Origin: Caldilineaceae bacterium
GTDB lineage: Bacteria > Chloroflexota > Anaerolineae > Caldilineales > Caldilineaceae
NCBI GenBank assembly: GCA_019637645.1
Contig: JAHBVH010000032.1
Coordinates: forward strand, 1-64,000
Direction: 5' to 3'
DNA length: 64,000 nt
The notes beneath the pieces were generated by a model that saw only the letters and a program-made list of their open reading frames with translations, was not told the origin of the DNA and searched no databases. Below, in pieces: positions 1 through 8,143 of this stretch (within the stretch, counting starts at the first letter, position 1; every line of letters starts with the position of its first letter). The position numbers and the translations under genes were made by a program.

Positions 1-267
1 GACAGCCGCCGAAGTTGTTTGGGTGACGGCAAACTCGGTTTGCTCAACGGCTGCGGCGGTGTGGCTAGCAACTGGTTGTGGTTGACGCCTCGGCAGGGTG
101 GGTGGCGTGATCGTACTGGGCAAAGCGGGTCGCGCGTGTGGTTGCGCTGCTTCCTGAGTGGGTGATGCGGCAAAGAAAGGAAGCAGTACGAAACGCTGAT
201 TCGTGATTGGTGTAAGGTAGAGGATACCGCCTAAGCAAAGGGCGATGATGAATGAGCGAAGCTTCAT
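1..267 (-). CDS. Secreted protein, N-terminal part (cut by window edge)
   Basis: The frame opens with ATG at 267 and stays open for 89 codons to the window edge. It begins MKLRSFIIALCLGGILYL, a signal peptide or signal anchor with a basic start and a hydrophobic core at about residues 4-18. This is followed by an Ala/Pro/Gln/Thr-rich stretch of the kind that links extracellular domains. The folded part would lie beyond the window, so no function can be assigned. No clear ribosome binding site precedes the ATG. It is the last of a run of minus-strand envelope genes, after the two sortases, and may belong to the same secreted set. Confidence 0.6.
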   Translation of the reverse strand, partial: MKLRSFIIALCLGGILYLTPITNQRFVLLPFFAASPTQEAAQPHARPALPSTITPPTLPRRQPQPVASHTAAAVEQTEFAVTQTTSAAV

Positions 268-404
268 AGCTGGTGGTTGGTTCTGCGAGTGTTGGGTGCC
301 TGGGAAATCGGCTGAAAGCAGGCTGTTACTCCGCCATCATGCGTAACGAAGCAACGTTAGGATTGGTATGGCTGGCCAAGTTAGTTGGCTAGTGCGCAAT
401 GGCT

Positions 405-489
405 AGACGTTACGCCGTGGGTCGATAGGACCAGAGCCCTGACAGGCATCGAAGTGTCCTGTCAGGGTTTGTCTAAGTGCGTACCGTCT
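405..489. repeat. Copy A of a ~86-bp inverted-repeat element
   Basis: The outer arms AGACGTTACGC (405-415) and GCGTACCGTCT (479-489) are inverted repeats matching at 10 of 11 positions. Inside, CCCTGACAGG (437-446) and CCTGTCAGGG (458-467) form a perfect 10-bp stem with an 11-nt loop. Size and plan match the copies at 20767 and 31944. It lies 14 bp past the stop codon of the upstream sortase gene, so its inner hairpin could also stop or stabilise that transcript. Confidence 0.6.
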
Positions 490-503
490 GATGTGGATAA
501 ACG

Positions 504-1988
504 CTACTTGAACTTTGTCTGGATTCCTTGCAACTGGGCGACCACAAAAACGCGGTGAGTGCTATCATTCCATGGCCAACAGGTGATGAGCGTCAGGCGG
601 TTGTCATCGGTGGGCAGGAGATAGGCCGCGTTTTCTGCTTGTTGGAGGAGCGAGGCACCTGTTTCGCGCTCAACGGTCACCTTCTCGATGATATAGGTAT
701 AGCGGATGCGTCCTTGGTCGAGATAGATAGTGGCTCCGGGTTTCAATTGCCAGAGGTCGCGGAAGATGGCCCCAGCGACATTGTTATGTCCGCTGATCAC
801 AATATTGCCTTGTTGGCCGGGCGCCGCGCTGTTCTTGTGCCAACCGGGGACAAAGGCCACATCTTCCCATTGGCTGACCAAGGTGCCGTTGGCTTGTTGA
901 ACTTGCTTCCAACCGCGGGCGACCACGTCCGTTGCGAGGTTGATGGCGGGAATGTCGAGCTGAAATACTCGGGATTGGGCCGCTTGGGAGCGGGCGGCAA
1001 CGGCTAATTCTTCCGGCACCTGCTGAGCCGTCCACTCTTGAATCGTCGCTAGTTTGGCTCCGGTGGATGGTACCTCGGTGGGCGGTGGGAGGGTCGGCGA
1101 AGGGGTCGGCGATGGCGCAGTCTCCGGTGTATTGGTTGGGGTTGGTGAGGTTTCGGGTGTCGTTGTCGGTGTTTCTGTCGGTGTTTCTGTCGGTGTTTCT
1201 GTCGGTGTTTCTGTTGGCGTGGGTGTCGGCGTGATCACGATAGGATTTTGCTGATCGGGCGCATAATCCTCCCCAATCCCGTCATCGACCCCGAGCGCGC
1301 CCATGCCCACATGTAACTGATAGCTCAAGGGTGCTTGGCCAGCCGTGAAGCCCGGTAAGGTCGAAAAGTCGGCAATGCTAAATTCGAGATCGGGTGCCGC
1401 GGCGCTGGGTGATTGGAAGAGCGTAACCAGATTGGGCAGCCGAGTACCCCAGGCTTCGTTCACCATCTCTTCGCCGATCAGCCCCGTAAAGGCAAACGCG
1501 CCGATCTGCGACAAATCGTCGTCATCGCGTACCCCAATGACCACATCGAAAGCACCGCCGCTGGCGCTGTAGTCGTTGTTGGTGTCAATCAACAGCCCAA
1601 AGGACTCGCCGGGGCCAAAGTCGGGAATATCCTCGCCGCCCAGCGATGCCAACGTCGCACTCGTGCCGCCTGGATCACCATCGCCGTCGCTATCCCCACA
1701 GATCACGACACAATCAATGCCAACATAGAGGATATCGGTAGCCGCATCGTATTCAAAATAGATCGCTTGCATATCAAAGCCGCTTACCGTGGTGGTGGGA
1801 AAGGCCGGAAAAGGCATGCCCACATCCTTCACGGGATCATCGATCTTAATGACATTCGGGCCAGTGAAATCGGCGGCGGCATCCCCTGTAAAGATCGGCG
1901 CTGCCCAAGAAATGTTCCGCTGGACAGTGAACAATAGCACCGTGAGTAACAGCGCGCCTGCGAGGCTGAGTTGTGCAGTACGGGTCAT
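504..1988 (-). CDS. Secreted sortase with acidic N-terminal domain (paralogue 1)
   Basis: A 494-residue exported transpeptidase of the sortase superfamily. Order: signal peptide or anchor (about residues 5-30); a domain beginning FTGDAAADF and holding the acidic, probably calcium-binding motif DSDGDGDPGG; a Thr/Pro/Glu linker of repeated TPTE units; then a C-terminal sortase domain. Catalytic residues visible are His about 401 (SGHNN), Cys about 470 (TLITC) and Arg about 479 (HRVFV). The TLxTC form and position suggest a class D/E-like enzyme. The ATG at 1988 is preferred because AAGGTGG sits 5-6 bp upstream; a GTG at 1997 lies inside that site. No LPXTG substrate with a membrane tail is encoded nearby. 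I do not recognise the N-terminal domain. Confidence 0.85.
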   Translation of the reverse strand: MTRTAQLSLAGALLLTVLLFTVQRNISWAAPIFTGDAAADFTGPNVIKIDDPVKDVGMPFPAFPTTTVSGFDMQAIYFEYDAATDILYVGIDCVVICGDSDGDGDPGGTSATLASLGGEDIPDFGPGESFGLLIDTNNDYSASGGAFDVVIGVRDDDDLSQIGAFAFTGLIGEEMVNEAWGTRLPNLVTLFQSPSAAAPDLEFSIADFSTLPGFTAGQAPLSYQLHVGMGALGVDDGIGEDYAPDQQNPIVITPTPTPTETPTETPTETPTETPTTTPETSPTPTNTPETAPSPTPSPTLPPPTEVPSTGAKLATIQEWTAQQVPEELAVAARSQAAQSRVFQLDIPAINLATDVVARGWKQVQQANGTLVSQWEDVAFVPGWHKNSAAPGQQGNIVISGHNNVAGAIFRDLWQLKPGATIYLDQGRIRYTYIIEKVTVERETGASLLQQAENAAYLLPTDDNRLTLITCWPWNDSTHRVFVVAQLQGIQTKFK

Positions 1989-2045
1989 AGGTTCCACCTT
2001 GCATATTGAGACGGAATGAACGTCGGTTTATGGGAGAAAGCGCGG

Positions 2046-2083
2046 GCGGTGCGAGCCTATAAACTGCCGCTGGCTCGCACCGC
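2046..2083 (-). terminator. Hairpin downstream of the second sortase
   Basis: GCGGTGCGAGCC (2046-2057) and GGCTCGCACCGC (2072-2083) form a perfect 12-bp stem with a 14-nt loop, 15 bp beyond the stop codon of the gene at 2099. There is no long U-run, so it may be a weak terminator or an mRNA-stabilising hairpin between the two sortase genes. Confidence 0.5.
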
Positions 2084-2098
2084 TTGGGCAAAGTGTGG

Positions 2099-3610
2099 CT
2101 ATTCGGCTGCCGGATGGGCCACGACAAAGACGCGATGACTGTTGCTATTGGGCGGCCAGCAAGAGACGAGTGTGAGCCGGTTATCGGCGGTTTGGACAAT
2201 GTACGAAGCTGTCTCTGCTTGTTGGGCCGCGGTAGCATTGGACTCGGGCATAATACTCACATGATCAACGACATAAGCATGCCGTTGCTCTTGGCTGTAG
2301 AGATAGATCGTATCGCCTGCCCGGACACGCCAGAGATCGCGAAAGACCGCGCCATAGACATTATTGTGGCCGCTGATCACAATATTGCCCCTTTCACCAG
2401 GTGTAGCACTGTTCAGGTGCCAGCCCGCGGCATAGCGCACATCGTCCCATTCACTGTAGGCGCTCCCATCTGGCGCGATTTTGCGTAGCCAACCTTTGCC
2501 TTCAATGGCCGTTTCTAACCCAATCGTGGGAATTTGCAAGAGAGTTGGCTGGTCGTTGCGCAAGCTGGGGCCGGTGGGCAACCGTTTGGCAATGACAGCT
2601 GGCTCAACCCACTCGCCGCGCTGCATTTGGCTCAAATCCGCGCCATTGGTGGGGACGGCAGTTGGTGGTGGCAGGGTTGGTGTAGGCGATGGCGTTTCGG
2701 TGGGCAATGTTGTGGGAGTTTCCGTTGGGGCAGGCGTATGGGTCGGTGTGGCGGTGGGTGTATGGGTTGGGACAGCTGTTGGTGTCTCGGTTGGTGCCGT
2801 CGTCGGTGTCTCGGTTGGGATTGGTGTTGGGGTCGCGGTGATCTCGACGGGGACACGGGGGTTGGGGGCAAAATCTTCACCAATGCCATCGTCGACAATC
2901 GAGCCCATTGCCATTTGGACTTTATAGCTGAGGACGGGCTCTCCTGGTGTAAAGCCAGGGAGGGTCGAGAAATTTTCAATGGTAAATTCCAGATCCGGCA
3001 CCGTGGCACTTGTTGGCGCATAGAGGGTGGTGACATTGGGCAAGCGTTCCCCCCAGCCTTGATCGCGCAGTTGATTGCCAATGCGGCCACTGTAGGCATA
3101 GGCGCCAAAGGCCGTCAGATCGTCGCTGTTTTTCACGCCAACCACCACTTCAAAGTTGCCGCCGCTATCCGTAAAGTCGTTGTTGGTATCAATCAACAGG
3201 GCAAATGACTCGCCCCGGCCAAAATCAGCGACATCGATTCCTCCCAAGCCCCCTTCACTGACGGGCTTGCCCAAGATCGGCCCTGTGACATTGGGATCGC
3301 CATCGCCATCGGCATCGCCGCAGATCATGATACAGTCGATGCCAACGTAGAGAATGTCGGTGGCGGGGTCATATTCTAAATAGACAGTGCGCATATCCCA
3401 ACCACTGCGGGAACCCGCCGGGAAGTTGGGGTTGGGCATGCCCACATCTCCTTCTAAATCGGGAATGACCACCGCGGCCGAGCTAGTAAAGTCCGCCGCG
3501 GCATCGCCCGTGAAGGTGGGGGCCGCTTGGGTAAAGCGCTGGAAAGTGAGTACAAGCATCAAGGGCAGTAGGAGTGCCAAAATGAAAAAGGACAGCCGTC
3601 TCGGTCGCAT
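2099..3610 (-). CDS. Secreted sortase with acidic N-terminal domain (paralogue 2)
   Basis: A 503-residue paralogue of the neighbouring sortase with the same plan: signal sequence (RRLSFFILALLLPLMLVL), a FTGDAAADF domain with GDADGDGDPN, a long TPT/ETP linker and a C-terminal sortase domain. The putative triad is His about 415 (SGHNN), Cys about 484 (TLVSC) and Arg about 493. The start at 3610 is chosen because GGGAGG lies about 7 bp upstream and the signal peptide begins there; a longer frame reaches 3814 but would add a non-signal stretch. The two copies are tandem and only about 110 bp apart, which points to gene duplication. The linkers have diverged more than the two folded domains. Confidence 0.87.
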   Translation of the reverse strand: MRPRRLSFFILALLLPLMLVLTFQRFTQAAPTFTGDAAADFTSSAAVVIPDLEGDVGMPNPNFPAGSRSGWDMRTVYLEYDPATDILYVGIDCIMICGDADGDGDPNVTGPILGKPVSEGGLGGIDVADFGRGESFALLIDTNNDFTDSGGNFEVVVGVKNSDDLTAFGAYAYSGRIGNQLRDQGWGERLPNVTTLYAPTSATVPDLEFTIENFSTLPGFTPGEPVLSYKVQMAMGSIVDDGIGEDFAPNPRVPVEITATPTPIPTETPTTAPTETPTAVPTHTPTATPTHTPAPTETPTTLPTETPSPTPTLPPPTAVPTNGADLSQMQRGEWVEPAVIAKRLPTGPSLRNDQPTLLQIPTIGLETAIEGKGWLRKIAPDGSAYSEWDDVRYAAGWHLNSATPGERGNIVISGHNNVYGAVFRDLWRVRAGDTIYLYSQEQRHAYVVDHVSIMPESNATAAQQAETASYIVQTADNRLTLVSCWPPNSNSHRVFVVAHPAAE

Positions 3611-3700
3611 AACGAACCTCCCTGGGGTAAGTAACGTAGCCAATTGCCTTAAATAAGATATGACATTTGTAAGATAAACGTCAACTGCTTGTAGGGCTGT

Positions 3701-3728
3701 ATTGTAGCAGATCTTCCAACCCTGCCAA
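3701..3728 (-). promoter_or_regulatory. Likely sigma-70 promoter for the sortase genes
   Basis: On the minus strand TTGGCA (3723-3728) and TACAAT (3701-3706) are separated by 16 bp, about 90 bp upstream of the ATG at 3610. It lies just past the end of the DUF58 gene and would allow the sortases to be expressed independently of it. Confidence 0.45.
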
Positions 3729-3806
3729 ATTTGGCGATGGGTAGGAAAGAACAGCGGTCGAGTTAGGCGTTTAGCCGTGAGACCGTGACTGGCCTGCTGC
3801 TCGCGG

Positions 3807-5153
3807 CTAGGCAACTACCCTGGGTGCGATGAGATCATCGAGTAGGTGTGGTAAATGGAAAACAGGGATTGGGCCTAAATATTGGGAAGGTGCTTCCTCT
3901 GCCAGCGTAAAGAGGACCAGCCGCCGCCCAGCAGCGGCCAAGTCCAGCAGGGTCGCCAGTAAATCGCTATGGGCAATGGCGGTGACAACCACCAAGGTCG
4001 CGCCCCATGGCATGCGTGGTGCTTCTTCAACCAGCAAATTTTCAATGGGTGTTGTGGCAAAGGGCGTCACCGCGGCCAATAATTCCAGAATGCGGATCAA
4101 TTGATTGGGATTGCGCCCTGGCAAGAGGCGGATCGGCTGATCGCTGCCCGGCAGCACGCCATTGGCAATGATCCCAGTGGGACGCCGCTCTTCAATGGCT
4201 AGCGCGGCCAAGCTGCCAGCCACACTGATCGCCCGCTCCTGAAGTTCAGGCAGATAGCCATGCCAGTGGCGTTCAAGCGTTGCCACGTTGAGAAAAATTT
4301 GGAGTTGCTGCTCCTCACTGGGTTCGTATACACGACTCAGCAACTGTTGATGACGTGCTGTCGCTTTCCAATGGACGCGCCGTTGGCTGTCACTGCTCTG
4401 CCATTCGCGAATGCCAACGGTGCGTAGCGGATCTTCAAAGAGACTTTGGGGTGCCCGTACTTCCCCAAACGGGCTCTTGCTGGGCAATTGGAGTTCAGCG
4501 ACCGAATAGAGGCGTGGATAGATGATCAAACGTTGGCGCGAGGCCCATTGGGCAGCGCCATCAAAAAAGCCAAAGCCGTCACCAGTGCTCAAGGTGGCTG
4601 GCCCAAAGTAGTGAAAGCCGCGCGTGGCACAGGTAATGGGAAAGGTGCGTTGTAGACGTTGGTAGGCCCCCAACATCCAGAAGCTGTGAAATTCGGCCAG
4701 ATTGGTGCCTGGGTTAAGGGTGACTTGCTTGTCGGCTACGGGCAGATCGGGTGGAAAGGTGTCGCGGATCCGCAGCCATGGGAGCGGTAGCAACTTCTGA
4801 TTCCGTACCGCCAAAGTGAGCTGGATGGTCTCCCCTTGAAAGGCGCGGAGTTCGCTCAACGTGCGTTCATAGCGAAGCCCTGCCATGCTCCATTTGCTCC
4901 AGAGCCAACTGATACCAACGATGACCCACAGGGCACTCCCACTGGCGGTGAAGAACAGGTTGTTGCTGGCCACGCCGATGACACTTAACAGTACACCAAC
5001 CACCAGCCAAGCTTCGCTAGATTGGGTATCTTTGCTTGTATCAATGGTCAAGCGCCGCTGACGACCCAAGCTGACGCGCCAACCGGCGGTAAAGGGGGTT
5101 GTTGTTTCTTCGGGTGCTGCCGTGGCTACGGCGGTTGGTGGCCGCTTGCTCAT
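3807..5153 (-). CDS. DUF58 domain membrane protein
   Basis: A 448-residue protein with two adjacent hydrophobic segments (about residues 48-85), a short beta-rich segment and a C-terminal DUF58 domain. The conserved motif REWQSSDSQRRVHWKATAR is visible near the middle. DUF58 proteins usually sit beside MoxR AAA+ ATPases and VWA or transglutaminase proteins and act in envelope or metal-insertion complexes. No MoxR gene is next to this one, which is unusual. The ATG at 5153 has AGGA about 8 bp upstream. It lies directly upstream of the sortases on the same strand, so a cell-surface role is plausible but inferred. Confidence 0.85.
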   Translation of the reverse strand: MSKRPPTAVATAAPEETTTPFTAGWRVSLGRQRRLTIDTSKDTQSSEAWLVVGVLLSVIGVASNNLFFTASGSALWVIVGISWLWSKWSMAGLRYERTLSELRAFQGETIQLTLAVRNQKLLPLPWLRIRDTFPPDLPVADKQVTLNPGTNLAEFHSFWMLGAYQRLQRTFPITCATRGFHYFGPATLSTGDGFGFFDGAAQWASRQRLIIYPRLYSVAELQLPSKSPFGEVRAPQSLFEDPLRTVGIREWQSSDSQRRVHWKATARHQQLLSRVYEPSEEQQLQIFLNVATLERHWHGYLPELQERAISVAGSLAALAIEERRPTGIIANGVLPGSDQPIRLLPGRNPNQLIRILELLAAVTPFATTPIENLLVEEAPRMPWGATLVVVTAIAHSDLLATLLDLAAAGRRLVLFTLAEEAPSQYLGPIPVFHLPHLLDDLIAPRVVA

Positions 5154-5482
5154 GTCTGTAGATCCTAAAGAGCCTAAGGAGAGATACTACCCAATGCCTT
5201 GGGCTTCACTGGCTACAGTATAGGGGATCGCCTACCGAGTGTCAACCGCGTATGTCTAAGGATGCAGGTCAATGGTGCACCTTAAAAAAGCAGGGTTTTA
5301 TCCGCGGTGATGACGAAGCGCGCGATTGACCTGTCTAAGGATCTCTGCACACTTGGGAACTTACGCCGTTCGCCAGTCTCCAATCTCCCAGCACCGCGCC
5401 GAACAAACGTGCGATTCCTTGCGAATGGGGTATAATAGGCCAAGGGTCTTATTCAGCAAGTCATGAAGGGCAAAATGGGTAG
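5154..5482. other. Divergent intergenic region, DUF58 / helicase
   Basis: A 329-bp gap between divergent genes. A TATAAT box (5431-5436) on the plus strand lies about 50 bp upstream of the helicase start, with no good -35 match. CAGGTCAAT near 5265 recurs inverted as ATTGACCTG near 5326, flanked by CTAAGGAT on both sides. No gene or RNA is evident. Confidence 0.4.
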
Positions 5483-8095
5483 GTGATGGTAGAGAAACGG
5501 CATAGTAAGCCTCCGGCATATTCTTGGGCTGATCGCTCCGCGTCTACCAAAACTACCGAGCCGATGCCAACGGTTCAACTGACCATGCAGCAGCGCGCCA
5601 TTGTTGCCCATAATCATGGTCCGGCCTTGGTCTTTGCTGTGGCCGGCGCGGGCAAGACCACGGCCATGGCGCAGCGGATTCGCCGGTTAGTACAAGAACA
5701 GGTTTTTGCCCCCCACCAGATTCTCGCGACGACCTTCAACCGCAGCGCAGCGCAGGAGCTGCGCTCGCGCATGGCCACCACGGCGGCTTGTGCCCAAGTA
5801 GACATCCGCACCTTGCATTCCCTCGGCGGCGCGATTGTGACACGCGCCCAGCAACGCGGGTATTTACCCTATCTCAAACCGCAAGCCTTTGCCCAAATCG
5901 AGACGGCAACCGAGATCCTGCTAACCAAAGTGCTAGCCATGGCGCGGAGCCGCAAAGTGAGTTACAGCGAAGAGCTCAATCACTTTGATCGGCAGCGCTT
6001 CCTGACAACCCTAGGCATTTGGAAGGGACGGCTAGCCTATGCCAATCGCAGCCAGGTGGATCTGCCCGTGGCGGCCCAATCATTGGCGAATCAAGCCGCT
6101 CCGCCCAAGGGCTTTGAATGGTATTTGGATCTCTACCGCCTCTATGAAGAGGTACGGCTCCAAGAAGGACTCTTGACCTTCGACGATCAAGTGATGACGG
6201 GCTGGGAGGTGCTGGTGCGCCACCCTGATCTGCTGCATGAAATACAGCAACGCTACCACTGTGTCTTGGTAGACGAATTTCAAGATGTCAATCTGGCCCA
6301 ATCGGAGCTGCTCGATCTGATCACCGCGCCCCATCGCAACTATATGGTCATCGGCGATGATGATCAAACGATTTATGAGTGGCGGGGCGCGGATGCTGAT
6401 TTTATCCTGGCCTTTGAAGCCCGTTATCGGGCCAAGGTCTATCTGATGACCGAAAATTTTCGCTGCACAGCCGGCCAGATCGTCCTTGCCAACAGCGTGA
6501 TTCGCCATAACCAGCAGCGGCGCGCGAAGCGGCTGGAGTTGACCTGCGGCTTTGGCGGGGTGACGCAATTTGAACGCCATGCGACGGCAGAAGCCATGGG
6601 CCGCGCCATTGCCGAGCAGATCAAACAAGCACACAAACAGGGCTTCCCATTGGCACAAATGGCCGTGTTGGTGCGGGTCTATGCCCAAACGCCGCCGGTT
6701 GAACAAGCACTCATGGCTGCCAACTTGCCCTATGTGGTCGAGGGCGATACCCCTTTCTACCAGCGCAGTGAAGTGCAAACGCTGGTAGACTACTGCCGCT
6801 TGGCCTTTATGGAAAAGCTCTTGCTGGCCGGTACCCGCCTAACCCCAGAACAGCGTCAGCAATTTGCCCGCAGTTGGCGTCAGGTCTATTGGCAGCCCAA
6901 ACGCTATATCAGCCGCGAGCTGAGTGAGAAGATCAGTGATTATGTCCTGAAAACCTACACCCCCCTCACCGATGCCTTGCGCTTGCTGGCGACGGAAGCG
7001 CGTCCCAAGGTGGCTGAACGCATGCAGCAGTTGGCCGATGACCTACTCTGGCTGGTGACAGCCCTGCCGGGCGGGACCCAATCGAATTGGCCCGCGGCCC
7101 GAGTGCTGGCCGAGTTGGAACAGCGCTTGGGCTATCGACAGGCGCTGGAAGAAGAGAGTGGCTTTGTTGAGAGTGGCGCGGCCAAGGCCGATACGATCAC
7201 CGCGTTCCTCGACTATGCTCAGGGCAAGGGCAATCTCTGGGCCTTTTTGCAGTCACTCCGTCAACTGGCGGTAGATCATCTTCCAGCGGCGCACGCCGAT
7301 CCGGTGGATAGAGTAACCATCACCACCATTTTCCGCGCCAAGGGGCGGGAATGGCCTCTTGTGGTTGTGCCCCATTGCAACGAAGGGTTTTTCCCTTATA
7401 AGGCCGCCGATAACCTAGAAGAAGAGCGGCGGCTGCTCTATGTCGCCATTACCCGCTCGCGTCAGGCCCTCTATCTACACGCTGTGCAAGAAGTCGCGCT
7501 TTCTCCTTTTTTGGCCCAAGCCGACTACAGAGAGCGGCTGTTGGCCGTGCGCGATCTAACGGCTGCGGTCCTCAAAGGGCCGGATGGCTGGAATACACAG
7601 GATCTGATCGCCCTGGCGCGCCATGTTCAGCCCTTACATCTTCAGCGCTATTTCCTAGAGTGGCTAGATTGGCCGACGGCAAAGAAAGAGCAAGCGGCTA
7701 CCCTCCTGGTCCGTTTTTTTCGCACCGTGGCCGAACGTAAGCTCTTTGCCCAACTTCAGCTCGCCCCAGACTTTGTGGAGCCGTGGCGGGCCATGTTGAC
7801 AACGAAAGCGCCGCTGCCGCCACTGGTGCTGCCCGATCTGGGGCGGGCCGACGCGGTTGAACAACCTTCGTTCTTGCAACGGCAACTAACCAAGTGGCTG
7901 GGACCACGGAACGCTATCCCCAGCCCAACCCAATGGGCAACGGGCATGCGGGTGCGCCATCCCACCTATGGTCTGGGGACTGTCATCAAAGTATTGCCTA
8001 CCTTGTCGCCACCGGTGTTGTGGGTACGTTTTGAGGCGTTGGATGCCCCCCAACGGTTTCCCCTGGAAAGTGAACAGCTACAGCGGCTCGATTGA
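5483..8095 (+). CDS. UvrD/PcrA-type superfamily 1A DNA helicase
   Basis: An 870-residue 3'-5' helicase. Visible motifs: Walker A AGAGKTT (about residues 54-60), Ia-like TTFNRSAAQELRSRM, motif II DEFQDVN (about 264), motif III GDDDQTIYEWRGAD, motif V-like TIFRAKGREW and motif VI RLLYVAITRSRQALY. The C-terminal 50 residues, with RHPTYGLGTV, resemble the Tudor-like tail by which PcrA/UvrD bind RNA polymerase. It probably acts in excision repair or clearing of nucleoprotein blocks. The start is uncertain: GTG 5483 or ATG 5486 gives the longest protein, ATG 5574 a shorter one. The polymerase gene follows 48 bp downstream on the same strand, so the pair is probably one repair operon. Confidence 0.93.
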   Translation: MMVEKRHSKPPAYSWADRSASTKTTEPMPTVQLTMQQRAIVAHNHGPALVFAVAGAGKTTAMAQRIRRLVQEQVFAPHQILATTFNRSAAQELRSRMATTAACAQVDIRTLHSLGGAIVTRAQQRGYLPYLKPQAFAQIETATEILLTKVLAMARSRKVSYSEELNHFDRQRFLTTLGIWKGRLAYANRSQVDLPVAAQSLANQAAPPKGFEWYLDLYRLYEEVRLQEGLLTFDDQVMTGWEVLVRHPDLLHEIQQRYHCVLVDEFQDVNLAQSELLDLITAPHRNYMVIGDDDQTIYEWRGADADFILAFEARYRAKVYLMTENFRCTAGQIVLANSVIRHNQQRRAKRLELTCGFGGVTQFERHATAEAMGRAIAEQIKQAHKQGFPLAQMAVLVRVYAQTPPVEQALMAANLPYVVEGDTPFYQRSEVQTLVDYCRLAFMEKLLLAGTRLTPEQRQQFARSWRQVYWQPKRYISRELSEKISDYVLKTYTPLTDALRLLATEARPKVAERMQQLADDLLWLVTALPGGTQSNWPAARVLAELEQRLGYRQALEEESGFVESGAAKADTITAFLDYAQGKGNLWAFLQSLRQLAVDHLPAAHADPVDRVTITTIFRAKGREWPLVVVPHCNEGFFPYKAADNLEEERRLLYVAITRSRQALYLHAVQEVALSPFLAQADYRERLLAVRDLTAAVLKGPDGWNTQDLIALARHVQPLHLQRYFLEWLDWPTAKKEQAATLLVRFFRTVAERKLFAQLQLAPDFVEPWRAMLTTKAPLPPLVLPDLGRADAVEQPSFLQRQLTKWLGPRNAIPSPTQWATGMRVRHPTYGLGTVIKVLPTLSPPVLWVRFEALDAPQRFPLESEQLQRLD

Positions 8096-8143
8096 GCCCA
8101 TGCTTTGCCACATGATCGAAACTTTTATTGGGTAGGCTTGCTC

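Noticed and set aside
2481..3208. Long plus-strand frames rich in Gly/Val or Cys/Trp across the sortase linker
   Set aside because: They are antisense to the TPT/ETP repeat linker of the minus-strand sortase; the repetitive VGVSVG-like translation simply mirrors the linker DNA, with no start signal.
3611..3814. N-terminal extension of the second sortase up to 3814
   Set aside because: It would bury the signal peptide 68 residues inside, cross a good promoter and ignore the GGGAGG site before ATG 3610.
6080..6778. 232-residue minus-strand frame inside the helicase
   Set aside because: It overlaps helicase motifs II-III on the other strand and has no independent support.
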